DNA of 64,000 nt from Anatilimnocola floriformis (GTDB taxonomy: Bacteria; Planctomycetota; Planctomycetia; Pirellulales; Pirellulaceae): contig NZ_JAMLFW010000001.1 of the NCBI RefSeq assembly GCF_024256385.1, forward strand, positions 3,038,001-3,102,000, read 5' to 3'. Each line of letters opens with the position of its first letter. The first letter of the stretch is position 1. Positions 35,125-43,402 of this stretch are shown here, piece by piece. Position numbers and translations under genes: made by a program. The notes below the pieces were generated by a model. It was not told the DNA's origin. It made no database searches and was given only the letters and a program-made list of their open reading frames with translations.

Positions 35125-36609
35125 ATGCGTCATCAATTGAATCACACGGTAGTTGAACTCAGCCGGCGCGGAAATGTCTTGAGCATCGACGCTGCCCGAC
35201 AGTTAGTGGAAGCGTGTTTAGAAACGGATCGTTTGCTCTACGATCCAGTCGAGCAGCGGGTCGTTTCCCAAACGGAATCACTCATCCCCAACACCGGCCT
35301 GAGGGCCAATGCTGGCCTGGAGATGATGATCCGCTATATCGGCTTGCAGCGCGGTTTTGAGATAAACTTTGAGAACCACGGTTGCTGTCGCGCATCGCTG
35401 CCTGTCTTATCCGCCAACTCATCGTCGTCATGTGCCGTCACCGATCCGGCAGTGCTCCAGTTCGTCTACCAAAATGAGCTTGGTCTCGTGCGTGCCGGTG
35501 CCCCCGTGGACCTCGTCCGACTTGCCGCGGAAATTCTACTCGCATACAGCCAAAAGAGCTTCGTCATTGTGGTCGCGACGCGAGCAGAAAGGCGTGAGTG
35601 GCGACGACGCCTGCGATCATTTGGAGTTTCCCTCCAAGAGCATGCGCTGGATTGCTTTGGGGAGTCGGTAAAGCGGGTCGTAGTAACCACACCGATTGGC
35701 GCCGCCGAAGATGACGTTTTCTTTCACTCTCGCCACCTCGCGATCCTGCCCGATGCGATCGCTTCCCTCGGCGAGCGATTCCAGACCATGCTCCTTTGCG
35801 CCGATCCCAAAGCCCGGCTGCTTGGGTTTCTGCGTGCGGACACGAAACCATCGCCTCGTGAGCAAGATCTGCTCCGGGCTCAATTCGGGTTTGCAGAACT
35901 TACCATCCCTGCGCACGGGCAAGTTTTAGTCGATCGTCGAATTGCTCGACTACCATTCGTAGTGCAACCGTTGCCTGATCGCTTGAAAGGCCATGAGCTT
36001 CAATGCTCGGGAGTTTGGCAGCATCCAGTTCGCAATCGCTGGATCGCGAAACTGGCGAAGGTGCTCTTCTACCAGGATTGGTGTGCGCTGGCGAATTGGC
36101 AGCCAGAGCTTGCCGAACAACTACACGATGAATCGCGGCGTGGTGTCATCGTCTTAGCGGAGTGCGTGCCGCAGGCTATCGCGATCGCGAAGCGGCTGAA
36201 GCGCGTGCCAATCGTGCTCGATCACGGGCTCGATCTCGGCTTCCTATCGCCGTCTGATCGCGCGAAGGTCGAACTTCGCCATATCGGATGGGATTGTGAC
36301 TGCATTGTGATCGCGACGCCGGGCGGCCTCGACCGGGTGTCGCTGCAGCACATTCCGACGATCATCTGGGCCGGTTCAGGGCCACATGTGCCACCTTTGC
36401 CGGCGGAGTACCTAATGATGCCGTACAACTCTCAACGGCGACTGACGATCGTTGATGTTGATGATCAGCATCATCCAGTCCTGCGGCTACGAAGCCAGCT
36501 TCGCCGGGCCGCCTACGCTAACGCAGGGTGGATCGCACCAGGTGTGGATTCCGAGTGCGCCAGAATTCGTCAGTTCCTCGCGAGGCGACCGATTGGAGGT
36601 TGTCGATGA
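35125..36609 (+). CDS. Degenerate superfamily-2 helicase-like protein without Walker A, partner of the reverse transcriptase
   Basis: 494 residues. The order of segments follows an SF2 helicase: a motif-Ia-like strand and helix (SFVIVVATRAERREWRRRL, 145-163), a motif-II-like strand LAILPDA (205-211, where DEAD/DExH is expected), a strand GVIVLAECVPQAIAIAKRL (340-358) and a motif-V-like segment CIVIATPGGLDRVSLQHIPT followed by IIWAG (393-417). No GKT/GKS loop is present near the expected place (GAPVDLVRLAAEILLAYSQ), so ATP hydrolysis is doubtful. Its stop overlaps the reverse transcriptase start as ATGA, so both are made together. The assignment is inference from motif order. Confidence 0.55.
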   Translation: MRHQLNHTVVELSRRGNVLSIDAARQLVEACLETDRLLYDPVEQRVVSQTESLIPNTGLRANAGLEMMIRYIGLQRGFEINFENHGCCRASLPVLSANSSSSCAVTDPAVLQFVYQNELGLVRAGAPVDLVRLAAEILLAYSQKSFVIVVATRAERREWRRRLRSFGVSLQEHALDCFGESVKRVVVTTPIGAAEDDVFFHSRHLAILPDAIASLGERFQTMLLCADPKARLLGFLRADTKPSPREQDLLRAQFGFAELTIPAHGQVLVDRRIARLPFVVQPLPDRLKGHELQCSGVWQHPVRNRWIAKLAKVLFYQDWCALANWQPELAEQLHDESRRGVIVLAECVPQAIAIAKRLKRVPIVLDHGLDLGFLSPSDRAKVELRHIGWDCDCIVIATPGGLDRVSLQHIPTIIWAGSGPHVPPLPAEYLMMPYNSQRRLTIVDVDDQHHPVLRLRSQLRRAAYANAGWIAPGVDSECARIRQFLARRPIGGCR

Positions 36610-37922
36610 GCGGATACGGTAGGTGGCCACATCGCCAATTTGCTGAGGGACGTCGGGAGCAAAGAACGCTACGCCCTTCGTCGATACCCACTGCGAGTCC
36701 CATAGGGCGGACTACCACAGAGCGGACCACGACCTTCGAGCAGGTAGTCGATCCTGAACACCTGCTGAAGATCCACTTCGACCTGAAGCGTTTTGGGGGC
36801 CCCGCTCCGGGCATCGACGGATTCAGTTACGAAGATTACTCGGTAACTGAAATTGCCGCCGTACTTCGGCTTGTTTGCAGCCGCATTCGCGTAGGCGACT
36901 ATCTTCCCTCGCCCAGCTTGATCGTCCCCTTTAAGAAAGATGGTGGAAAGACACGCGACCTGCGACTTCGCACAATCGTAGACCGCATCGTCTCGACTGC
37001 GGTGAACAAAATCGTAATGCAGGCGGCGGAGCGCATCCTCCGCCCGTGCTGCTTCGCATACAGGCCAGGATTGAGCACTTGGGATATGCTGGTTGCGATC
37101 GAGATCGCCGTTTTACACCGCCAGTGCTACTTCTTCCAGCAGGATGATATTCGCAAAGCGTTCGATAACGTACCGCTCGCGCTCGCCGTTAACTCGTGCC
37201 AAGAGCATGTACCAGACGCTCGACTGCGGCATCTCATCGAGGTAATCCTGCGCGGCCACGATACCAGCCGGACCGTCGGCATTGACCAGGGCGATCCTTT
37301 GAGCCCGGTCACACTCAATCTATCCATGCACTCTGTTCTGGACTTGCCGCTAATCACAGCCGTCCAGGACGGTTCTCCGCTGTACGTCCGTTACTCCGAC
37401 AACCTCGGCATAGCTGGACGCAGCGCGCTCGACGTGACCCGATGCTTTGAACTAGCCCGCCAGCGGTTGGGAGCGCACGGCATGACCTTAAAGGGAGAGG
37501 ACGGAGGCCTAACGTACCTACGGCGACCTGGATCGCAGGTCAGGGTATTGGGCACCGAGATCTCCCTGGAAGGAACCAGCCTGCGATACCGACCAGCAGA
37601 CCCGAAGGGCCTGCGGAAGGGACTAGACGAGGCCTGGCAGACTCCAAACCCAAGAACAACCGCACGTGAGGTTATGCGGGGCTGGGTAACGAGCCAAGGA
37701 ATGTGCGTCGAGAGTGTCGGAGCTGAGGGGATGGTACGGATGGTGAGGAGAGCAGCCTGCGAAGCGGGATTGCTAGAACTACCCTCCCTACCGGAGATGT
37801 CCGGATGGGCTATTAACGCCCAAGCCCGATGGAATGGCTTCCGTAGCCGCAAGTTGAGTAATCAGCTGCAGTTAGAGGCTGCGTCAGCACCATCGAGCGA
37901 TCTTGATCATCTCTCTAGGTAA
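36606..37922 (+). CDS. Stand-alone reverse transcriptase with a YSDN catalytic motif
   Basis: 438 residues from the ATG at 36606, which overlaps the preceding stop as ATGA. Reverse transcriptase motifs in order: PAPGIDGFSYED (67-78), VPFKKDGGKTRDLRLRTIVD (107-126), FAYRPGLSTWDMLVAIEIA (150-168), motif A QQDDIRKAFDN (178-188, catalytic Asp181), motif B DQGDPLSP (227-234) and motif C VRYSDN (261-266). Motif C has Asn in place of the second Asp of YxDD. A helical C-terminus of about 110 residues follows, with no maturase X or HNH domain, so it is not a typical group II intron protein. Motif B has SP, not SQ, which argues against a diversity-generating element. It is closest in layout to retron, Abi or DRT-type enzymes. 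Confidence 0.87.
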   Translation: MSGYGRWPHRQFAEGRREQRTLRPSSIPTASPIGRTTTERTTTFEQVVDPEHLLKIHFDLKRFGGPAPGIDGFSYEDYSVTEIAAVLRLVCSRIRVGDYLPSPSLIVPFKKDGGKTRDLRLRTIVDRIVSTAVNKIVMQAAERILRPCCFAYRPGLSTWDMLVAIEIAVLHRQCYFFQQDDIRKAFDNVPLALAVNSCQEHVPDARLRHLIEVILRGHDTSRTVGIDQGDPLSPVTLNLSMHSVLDLPLITAVQDGSPLYVRYSDNLGIAGRSALDVTRCFELARQRLGAHGMTLKGEDGGLTYLRRPGSQVRVLGTEISLEGTSLRYRPADPKGLRKGLDEAWQTPNPRTTAREVMRGWVTSQGMCVESVGAEGMVRMVRRAACEAGLLELPSLPEMSGWAINAQARWNGFRSRKLSNQLQLEAASAPSSDLDHLSR

Positions 37923-38548
37923 TTGGGGGTGTAGTTGTGGGGCCTTCAGCTTACCCCGTGCTCCGCACGCGGCCGTTTGTCGCCGGCATCGCGCGTAAGT
38001 GCTGCTGGTGAACAGGGTGGCGGTGCCGGTGAATCGCCGGTACCGCCAACCTTCTTCTTTTGGGCTACTGCCAACTCTCACAGCGACTTCGCCGGCTCGA
38101 CCTTTTCGTGAGCACCGACGGATGTCGTGCTTGCCGAATTTCCGTAGCGTCTTGATTCTGGGCCAGTTGCTGCGGAGCACCTTCGCGCACTCCGGGTCCG
38201 TACCTTCGGTCCACTTTGTAGCCCGACCGAGTCAATCTACGGCGGGCTCGCCGAGATGTATCGTCGAAGTCGAGCCGGACTTGGTTGTTTGGAAGCGAGC
38301 GTTCCTGGAATACAAAGTCAGTCAGTCGATGACACACCAGGCGGCGGGGCACAGATCCGCGAAATCCATGCAGCCGCGCACATCCTACACCGCAGTTGCA
38401 TTCGCACAACCACACAGCTATCGTGCGGATGGTGGCTTGATCGCACCTTTTTTCGCATTTGGAGAGACCTGTTCCGCCGCATCCGCGGCATGACTACTGA
38501 ATTGGCGCGCGAGCGTCAAGTTATTGCTTCCCACGAAACGACCAACCT
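37923..38548. other. Non-coding stretch behind the reverse transcriptase
   Basis: About 630 bases with no convincing gene on either strand. A strong hairpin lies at 38019-38047 (GGCGGTGCCGG, seven-base loop, CCGGTACCGCC; eleven pairs including one G-T) and a small one at 38476-38489 (GCCGC, ATCC, GCGGC). It leads into the structured locus at 38549 and may be its 5' part or the 3' untranslated region of the reverse transcriptase mRNA. Confidence 0.45.
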
Positions 38549-38642
38549 GGGCCGAGAGGCCCTTGCAGAAGAAGCAGTGCTTGGACCGCGCCCCCGCAAG
38601 GGGGCGTCGGCCATGCGCTGTTCTTCTGCCCCTTGGTCGGGG
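38549..38642 (+). ncRNA. Candidate structured RNA: two GNRA-capped hairpins, one with about 28 base pairs
   Basis: Hairpin 1 (38549-38562) is GGGCC, GAGA, GGCCC. Two bases later, hairpin 2 (38565-38629) pairs 38565-38580 with 38615-38629 over fifteen base pairs and one bulged G. It then continues as UGG/CCA, CCG/CGG and a perfect seven-pair top (CGCCCCC, GCAA, GGGGGCG). About 28 of 65 positions on each side are matched, with three single bulges and one mismatch. A small CCCC/GGGG hairpin ends at 38642 and a terminator follows six bases later. The long, almost unbroken stem resembles a retron msd hairpin. The 5' end of the transcript is not defined. Confidence 0.6.
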
Positions 38643-38647
38643 TCGTG

Positions 38648-38680
38648 GGAGCGGCCGTGGTTCGGCGCTCCTGTTTTTTT
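38648..38680 (+). terminator. Rho-independent terminator closing the structured RNA locus
   Basis: GGAGCGGCCG (38648-38657), loop TGGTT, CGGCGCTCC (38663-38671), then TG and seven Ts (38674-38680). The stem has nine pairs with one bulged G. It separates the reverse transcriptase/RNA unit from the transporter operon starting at 38750. Confidence 0.85.
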
Positions 38681-38749
38681 GCGCTGACACCAGGGCGTTC
38701 CCGCTCCATTGCCGCATACCGCGCGGCATCGTTCACAAGGGATCCTGCC

Positions 38750-39892
38750 ATGGAAAATGAAGCAAAGCGTCTTGCGGAATCTGCCTCCTTGCGAAATCCG
38801 ATACTTGTCGGCGCGCTCTTTCTGGTGAGCTTCTTGTTGCTGGTGCTCATCGCGCTTGTTGTTGCGAATGGCCTAGGCAGCAACACCAAAGGTTCGGGGG
38901 CCGTCGTAACTGCGCAGCCTCCACCCCCGATTCAGAACCCTGATCGAATCAAGGGCGTGTTACGCGAAGGAAAGACCTACGAACTGGTGCTCAAGGCAGG
39001 CATCTCTGCTCGGGTGGAGGACAAGGCGTACACGATTAAAACCGTGACGAACATGGTCTACCGTGGCGAGTGCGTGATGCAGCGGCGAATCGAGAAGAAC
39101 GACGGTGCGGAGCTCATTGAGCTGCGCAAATTCATCGTTTGTCGCACAGTGAAACTGGAGTCGCACGTCGAGGATCTACGTTTCGATTGGGGCACTCCAG
39201 GAGATCTAGCACTAGCGAGCCTCGACTTCTATGAGCCTGGGCTCACTGCAGCCGTGAGCGAAGGGAAGGCGTTTGTACAAGCTCTATTCAAAAACTTGGT
39301 GGCCCAGCCAGCGGCCAGCGATCGTATTCAAGCCTGGCGCAAGCTCGATAGCTTGGAAGGCAAGACAATACGAATCACGTATCGAGACGGCGTCGGGGTT
39401 ACTCGCTTGGAGCCGGTCGGATGCACACTGACTACGGATGAAGAGAGTTTTCTAAATCACACCTCCGCATTCGCGGACTATTGGCTTCTCCCCGACTTAA
39501 GTATGGGGAACGGAAAGGAGTGGGACGTCGATGCTGCCCATCTCGCCTCGCTAATCGACCCTTCCTTGCGAGGCGTCCCAAGCGGCCAAATTGTCCTAAA
39601 GCGCGTTGAGGCAGCCAATCAGTTTCGTTCGGATCCGGCGCACGCAGTGCTGCAGATCACCGGCGAGAAAATGATCACCTTGGATCAATCAGACGATAAA
39701 ACGCAGCGAATCGGCACGTTCGTCCCACAAGGTAGCTTCTGGTTCAACACGCGAGATGAGTTTCTCGAACAAGCCCAGCTGACCGGGCACTTGGCTTTGG
39801 AACAGGTTTCCAAAAATCATCTTCTCTTTGAAACTTCGATGCGGACGAAGCCCGCGCTCGATGTGCAATACTCCTGCAAGACAATCAAGTGA
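38750..39892 (+). CDS. Single-pass membrane protein coupled to an FHA-ABC transporter, unknown function
   Basis: 380 residues from the ATG at 38750, which has AAGGGAT upstream. One membrane helix near residues 22-42 (LVGALFLVSFLLLVLIALVV) is followed by a long extracytoplasmic part with a beta-rich start (VLREGKTYELVLKAGISARV) and no recognised domain. The stop overlaps the GTG of the ABC transporter (GTGA). It is probably an accessory or substrate-binding component of that transporter. Confidence 0.7.
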   Translation: MENEAKRLAESASLRNPILVGALFLVSFLLLVLIALVVANGLGSNTKGSGAVVTAQPPPPIQNPDRIKGVLREGKTYELVLKAGISARVEDKAYTIKTVTNMVYRGECVMQRRIEKNDGAELIELRKFIVCRTVKLESHVEDLRFDWGTPGDLALASLDFYEPGLTAAVSEGKAFVQALFKNLVAQPAASDRIQAWRKLDSLEGKTIRITYRDGVGVTRLEPVGCTLTTDEESFLNHTSAFADYWLLPDLSMGNGKEWDVDAAHLASLIDPSLRGVPSGQIVLKRVEAANQFRSDPAHAVLQITGEKMITLDQSDDKTQRIGTFVPQGSFWFNTRDEFLEQAQLTGHLALEQVSKNHLLFETSMRTKPALDVQYSCKTIK

Positions 39893-42087
39893 CGGATGCC
39901 GAACCTGTGGCAAATTACCGAGAAGAGCAAATCATCCGCATCGGCGTACGTCCGACCAGCGTCGGCCGCGCCCCGAATTGCGACATCCGCCTGCCGAACG
40001 CAGACATCTCGCCGCATCACGTGACCCTTTCCCGCTGTGGCGAGGGCCAGCCCGACTTGCTGTTGCAGGACAACGGCAGTCAGTTCGGGTGCTTTCGCAA
40101 TGGCGAGCGGCTGAAGTTCGGCACGCTCCATCTCCACGATCAGTTGCGGTTAGGTAATTCGGTTGTTTACACCGTAGTGGAGCTCGGTCTGCTTCCAGCA
40201 ACCGCTGGCTCGACGCCTTCTGGCGACCCATTGTCAAGCAGCGGTATGGCGCTACTGTCGCATGGCATGGAGATCGCAAAGGGTGGACAACTTCTGCTTC
40301 GAGATGTCACCTTCTCAATTCCAGCGAACAGCTTTGTCGGTATTTTGGGGCCCAGCGGTGCCGGAAAAAGCACGCTGCTGCAAACATTGGGCGGTTATCT
40401 GCCACCATTAGCCGGTTGGTTAGAAGTCGACGATGTTGCCGATGCTTACGCCGATCAAGAAATCCACCAGCGAGCCGTTGGCTATGTCGCACAGGACGAT
40501 GTGGTGTTTCCCAATCTAACCATCCTCGAAAACGTGCGATATGCGGCGCGTCTACGGTACGACGCGATGCCTGCCGCTACAGAATACGATGACAATGTCG
40601 ATCGGGTTCTTCGCCAACTTGATCTGGAACGTGTGGCGAACAATCTGAATTACAGCGGAGGACAACGCAAGCGACTGAGCGTTGCAATCGAGTTGTTGAA
40701 ACGACCTCGCCTCCTGTTGATGGATGAGCCGACCTCCGGCCTCGATCCGGCAGCAGAAGCTGAGCTAATGTCGCTCCTGAGGAGCGTTTCGCAGGAAGGT
40801 ACGACAGTCATTTGCACAACGCATCAGCTGGCGAGCATCGACCGTTTTGACTTGCTGATTCTGCTCGGTGTTCAAAAAATTGGTGAGGCGGCGGCGAGAA
40901 GTGAAGAACCATCTGATTTGAGGCAGTTGTGGGACCTGATTGGATTTCACATTGCACCCGCCGAGGCCACGTCGTGTCACGTCGGTACCGTAGCACGAGT
41001 TATTCGGCCCGCTGAATTGAAAGAGCTAATCGACTTTACATCGGAGGCTGAGATTTTTTCCGTACTTAGGGACGGCTTGTTTGACCCAGCGACCGATGAA
41101 GTTCCAAAGCAAAAACCAGTACCAGCGCCTGCACTACCTGGCGAATCAGGTGGTCTCAGCACGATCGACTTACAGGAGGGGTTCGAGCGTCTGGTAGCGA
41201 GCGCGCACACGTCGAGCAATCAACTCTACTTTCTTGCAAGTGACGCAACGGTGTGGAAACAGGTCCGCATCTTATTGGAGAGATTCTTCATCGGAGTTAG
41301 CCGAGATCGGGGATTCCTCACCTCACTCGTGGTTCAACCGGTCGCGTTATCGGCCTTGATGGTGCTCTCCCAGTTCAGATCGAGCGCTGATGCGTCAGTC
41401 GCCTTCTTCCTAGTTGTCATCTCGATTTGGCTGGGGATGAACAACTCTGTCCGCGACTTGATCCGCGAGCGCAAGACCTATGTCCGGGAGAAATTGGCCG
41501 GATTGTCGCCGCCAACGTATTACCTATCGCGGGCCGTCTCTCACGCGTTCCTAGGAGCGGTCCAGGTCACACTGCTACTGTTAGTCACTGGCATTCTGGG
41601 CAAGTTGCTTTTCTCAGTCGATACCTGGGAGCGGTTAGGGCTGGTGGGGCGGTTCCCCTGGTTGTGGTTCGTGCTGTTTTGCTGCCACTTCGGGGGCGTG
41701 GGACTCGGACTCATGGTCTCGGCATTGTCGAGGTCGGAGGAGACGGCAGTAGGCTGGTTGCCGGTCCTCATCATGCCTCAGCTTCTGCTGAGCGCAGTGG
41801 CAACTGGCCAGGCAGACGCCCCATACTCACAGCCACGGCCATTCCGGCCGTTCGTCAAACTGATGGAGTCGGGGGCTTATGAGTCAACTGCGGCCCGGGT
41901 CGCAGACGGTCTGTCACTCCTGTGTTTGTCGCGCCCGGGAGCGCTGCTTGCGGAGAGCCCAAAACGGTGGGTTTGGGTAGGCGATTTGACTCACCTGACC
42001 TTGCTTTTGATAGCCATTTGGGCAGCCGGAATCGGCGTCTTTCTGCGCCGGCAAAGGGAGTGGCACCGGGAGCTAGGTCTTGGCTGA
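39889..42087 (+). CDS. ABC transporter with N-terminal FHA domain (ABCG-like half transporter)
   Basis: 732 residues from the GTG at 39889, which overlaps the preceding stop. An FHA domain occupies about 10-110 (IRIGVRPTSVGRAPNCDIRL, SPHHVTLS, DNGSQFGCF), implying binding to a phosphothreonine partner. The ATPase follows: Walker A GPSGAGKSTLLQTLGG (about 151-166), Q-loop VGYVAQDDVVFPNLTILENV, signature NYSGGQRKRLS, Walker B RLLLMDEPTSGLDP and switch His in CTTHQLASID. The last 250 residues hold about six membrane helices of ABC-2 type. The order ATPase then membrane part is that of ABCG/White proteins and of Rv1747-type FHA transporters. The substrate is unknown. Confidence 0.9.
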   Translation: MTDAEPVANYREEQIIRIGVRPTSVGRAPNCDIRLPNADISPHHVTLSRCGEGQPDLLLQDNGSQFGCFRNGERLKFGTLHLHDQLRLGNSVVYTVVELGLLPATAGSTPSGDPLSSSGMALLSHGMEIAKGGQLLLRDVTFSIPANSFVGILGPSGAGKSTLLQTLGGYLPPLAGWLEVDDVADAYADQEIHQRAVGYVAQDDVVFPNLTILENVRYAARLRYDAMPAATEYDDNVDRVLRQLDLERVANNLNYSGGQRKRLSVAIELLKRPRLLLMDEPTSGLDPAAEAELMSLLRSVSQEGTTVICTTHQLASIDRFDLLILLGVQKIGEAAARSEEPSDLRQLWDLIGFHIAPAEATSCHVGTVARVIRPAELKELIDFTSEAEIFSVLRDGLFDPATDEVPKQKPVPAPALPGESGGLSTIDLQEGFERLVASAHTSSNQLYFLASDATVWKQVRILLERFFIGVSRDRGFLTSLVVQPVALSALMVLSQFRSSADASVAFFLVVISIWLGMNNSVRDLIRERKTYVREKLAGLSPPTYYLSRAVSHAFLGAVQVTLLLLVTGILGKLLFSVDTWERLGLVGRFPWLWFVLFCCHFGGVGLGLMVSALSRSEETAVGWLPVLIMPQLLLSAVATGQADAPYSQPRPFRPFVKLMESGAYESTAARVADGLSLLCLSRPGALLAESPKRWVWVGDLTHLTLLLIAIWAAGIGVFLRRQREWHRELGLG

Positions 42088-42888
42088 CGGGCGGTCAGAT
42101 CGGCACTGGATTCTTGACATCCCGGTCCGTCGCGGCCAGCCGCCTTTGGTCGACGAAGAGGTAGTTCGGTTGCCTCCCGCCAAGCCAAGTGACCTGGTTG
42201 CGCATCGCCGCGCACACATGCTTACAGGACGGTGGCATGTGGTCGCGCACTGATTGCTTCGGTGTCGATTAGAGGAGTGATTTTGCCCAAAACTGGGTCT
42301 TACGAATGTTTATGGAACTGCTGGCAGATATGTCCAGCTCCCGTTTAAGCCCGTTTAGAAGGGGCGAAGTATTTGCGTTCCGTGCAGAGCTGGAAGGGCG
42401 ACTACAACCCCATTCTCATCTTGAGACAGGCCTCCGAGGGGAATGCGGTACGCCAAAACGGGCCTCCGCAGGGAACGGTGTACACCGCCGTGACGGTTGA
42501 AGGTGCCCCTAGCAAAAGTGATAGGAATCGACGCAAGGCACTGACCAATAATCGTTTGCACCGAGTGCGGTGGGTGCTGTGGCCTCCGTTGGTTTGTCGC
42601 AGGTTCGGATGAACGAAGCAGGGAACAGTAGGAACGGGGGAGGGCAAGGCGCGGTGGACGATACCGTGTCGCTAGCTTCGGCGATTTTCAACTACCAAAT
42701 GGCTTCCTCGCGTGACCCCTTGGCAAAAGTGGAGCCCCCGCGGCCATGCCTTGGGGTCCATTGGCAATCCGGTGTCTGCCGCGGCAGTGTGTCAGCGTCT
42801 CGGAGCAGAGATGGTTCACGATGGACGGACTAATCCCTTGGCAGAGGAGGATCTGGTTTCTACTGTATGCACCGGCACTCGTACATGG
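42088..42888. other. Gene-free stretch within the island
   Basis: About 800 bases behind the ABC transporter. Frames on both strands are short and have no protein-like composition. A perfect 12-base palindrome CTGCCGCGGCAG lies near 42776, and several CTTGGCA-containing phrases foreshadow the tandem repeat that follows. No gene or promoter is supported. Confidence 0.5.
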
Positions 42889-43097
42889 ACCCTTGCGCAG
42901 ACCTTGGCAGACGCGCTGCACAGCTACTGGCAGACGCGCCGCGCAAACCCTAGCAAACGCAATGCGTAGACGGTGGCAGATACAGTGCGCAACACTGGCG
43001 GACGCGCTGCGCCGACCGTGGCGAACGCCCCTGCGCAGCCACCCTGGCAACCACCCTGGCAGAAACCATGCGCAGGGTGTTGAACGCCACTCCGCAG
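42889..43097. repeat. Degenerate tandem repeat with a 23-bp period
   Basis: About eight to nine units. Those at 42901, 42924, 42947 and 42970 are each exactly 23 bases; the next two are 22 and 24, and later ones are more eroded. A rough consensus is ACCCTGGCAGACGCGCTGCG plus CAG. Each full unit contains the internal dyad GCAG-ACGCG-CTGC. Because 23 is not a multiple of three and the frames hold stops, it is not coding. It could be an iteron-like binding array or a folded RNA. Confidence 0.75.
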
Positions 43098-43321
43098 GCG
43101 CGACAACCGGGGCCGGGTGAGTCGGTTGGCATAGCCGAAGTCTGTCGGATTCGCGCTCACTTCGTCGCTCGGCCAGCTCGCCTCACCAACCAGCCCGCGT
43201 ACCTCGACCTCAACTGCCGCGTCGGTGCGTACGAGTCCGGGCCGGGAGCGTTGGACGAACTGCGCGGTCCTGAAGTCACTGAGCGGCCGCGATCCAATGC
43301 CTCCGTCTCATGTGTGATAGG

Positions 43322-43367
43322 TAAAAAAATCGGGCTGTCGCACCGCTCGGTGCGAGCGGTGCGACAG
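43322..43367 (-). terminator. Perfect 15-bp hairpin with T-run on the minus strand
   Basis: CTGTCGCACCGCTCG (43335-43349), loop GTG, CGAGCGGTGCGACAG (43353-43367) is an exact inverted repeat. On the minus strand it is followed by CCCGATTTTTTTAC, so it reads as a strong terminator for leftward transcription, that is, for the small frame ending at 43403. Confidence 0.8.
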
Positions 43368-43402
43368 GGGGTTTGATCTGGATGCACGGTCGGTTACCAG
43401 GA

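Noticed and set aside
36606-37922. Group II intron
   Set aside because: No maturase X or HNH domain, and no domain V-like hairpin was seen behind the gene; the RT is coupled to an upstream gene.
38065-38415. Minus-strand frame with WLCECNCG, reminiscent of zinc-ribbon or HNH-type phage proteins
   Set aside because: Only the first residues look meaningful; the rest is Arg-rich with no domain and no ribosome site. Chance is more likely.
38549-38629. Integron attC site
   Set aside because: The palindrome lacks the RYYYAAC/GTTRRRY core boxes, and no integron integrase is present.
36606-38680. Diversity-generating retroelement
   Set aside because: Motif B reads QGDPLSP, not the SQ form, and no template/variable repeat pair was seen nearby.
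42889-43097. CRISPR array
   Set aside because: The 23-bp units are contiguous and degenerate with no spacers, and no cas genes are near.
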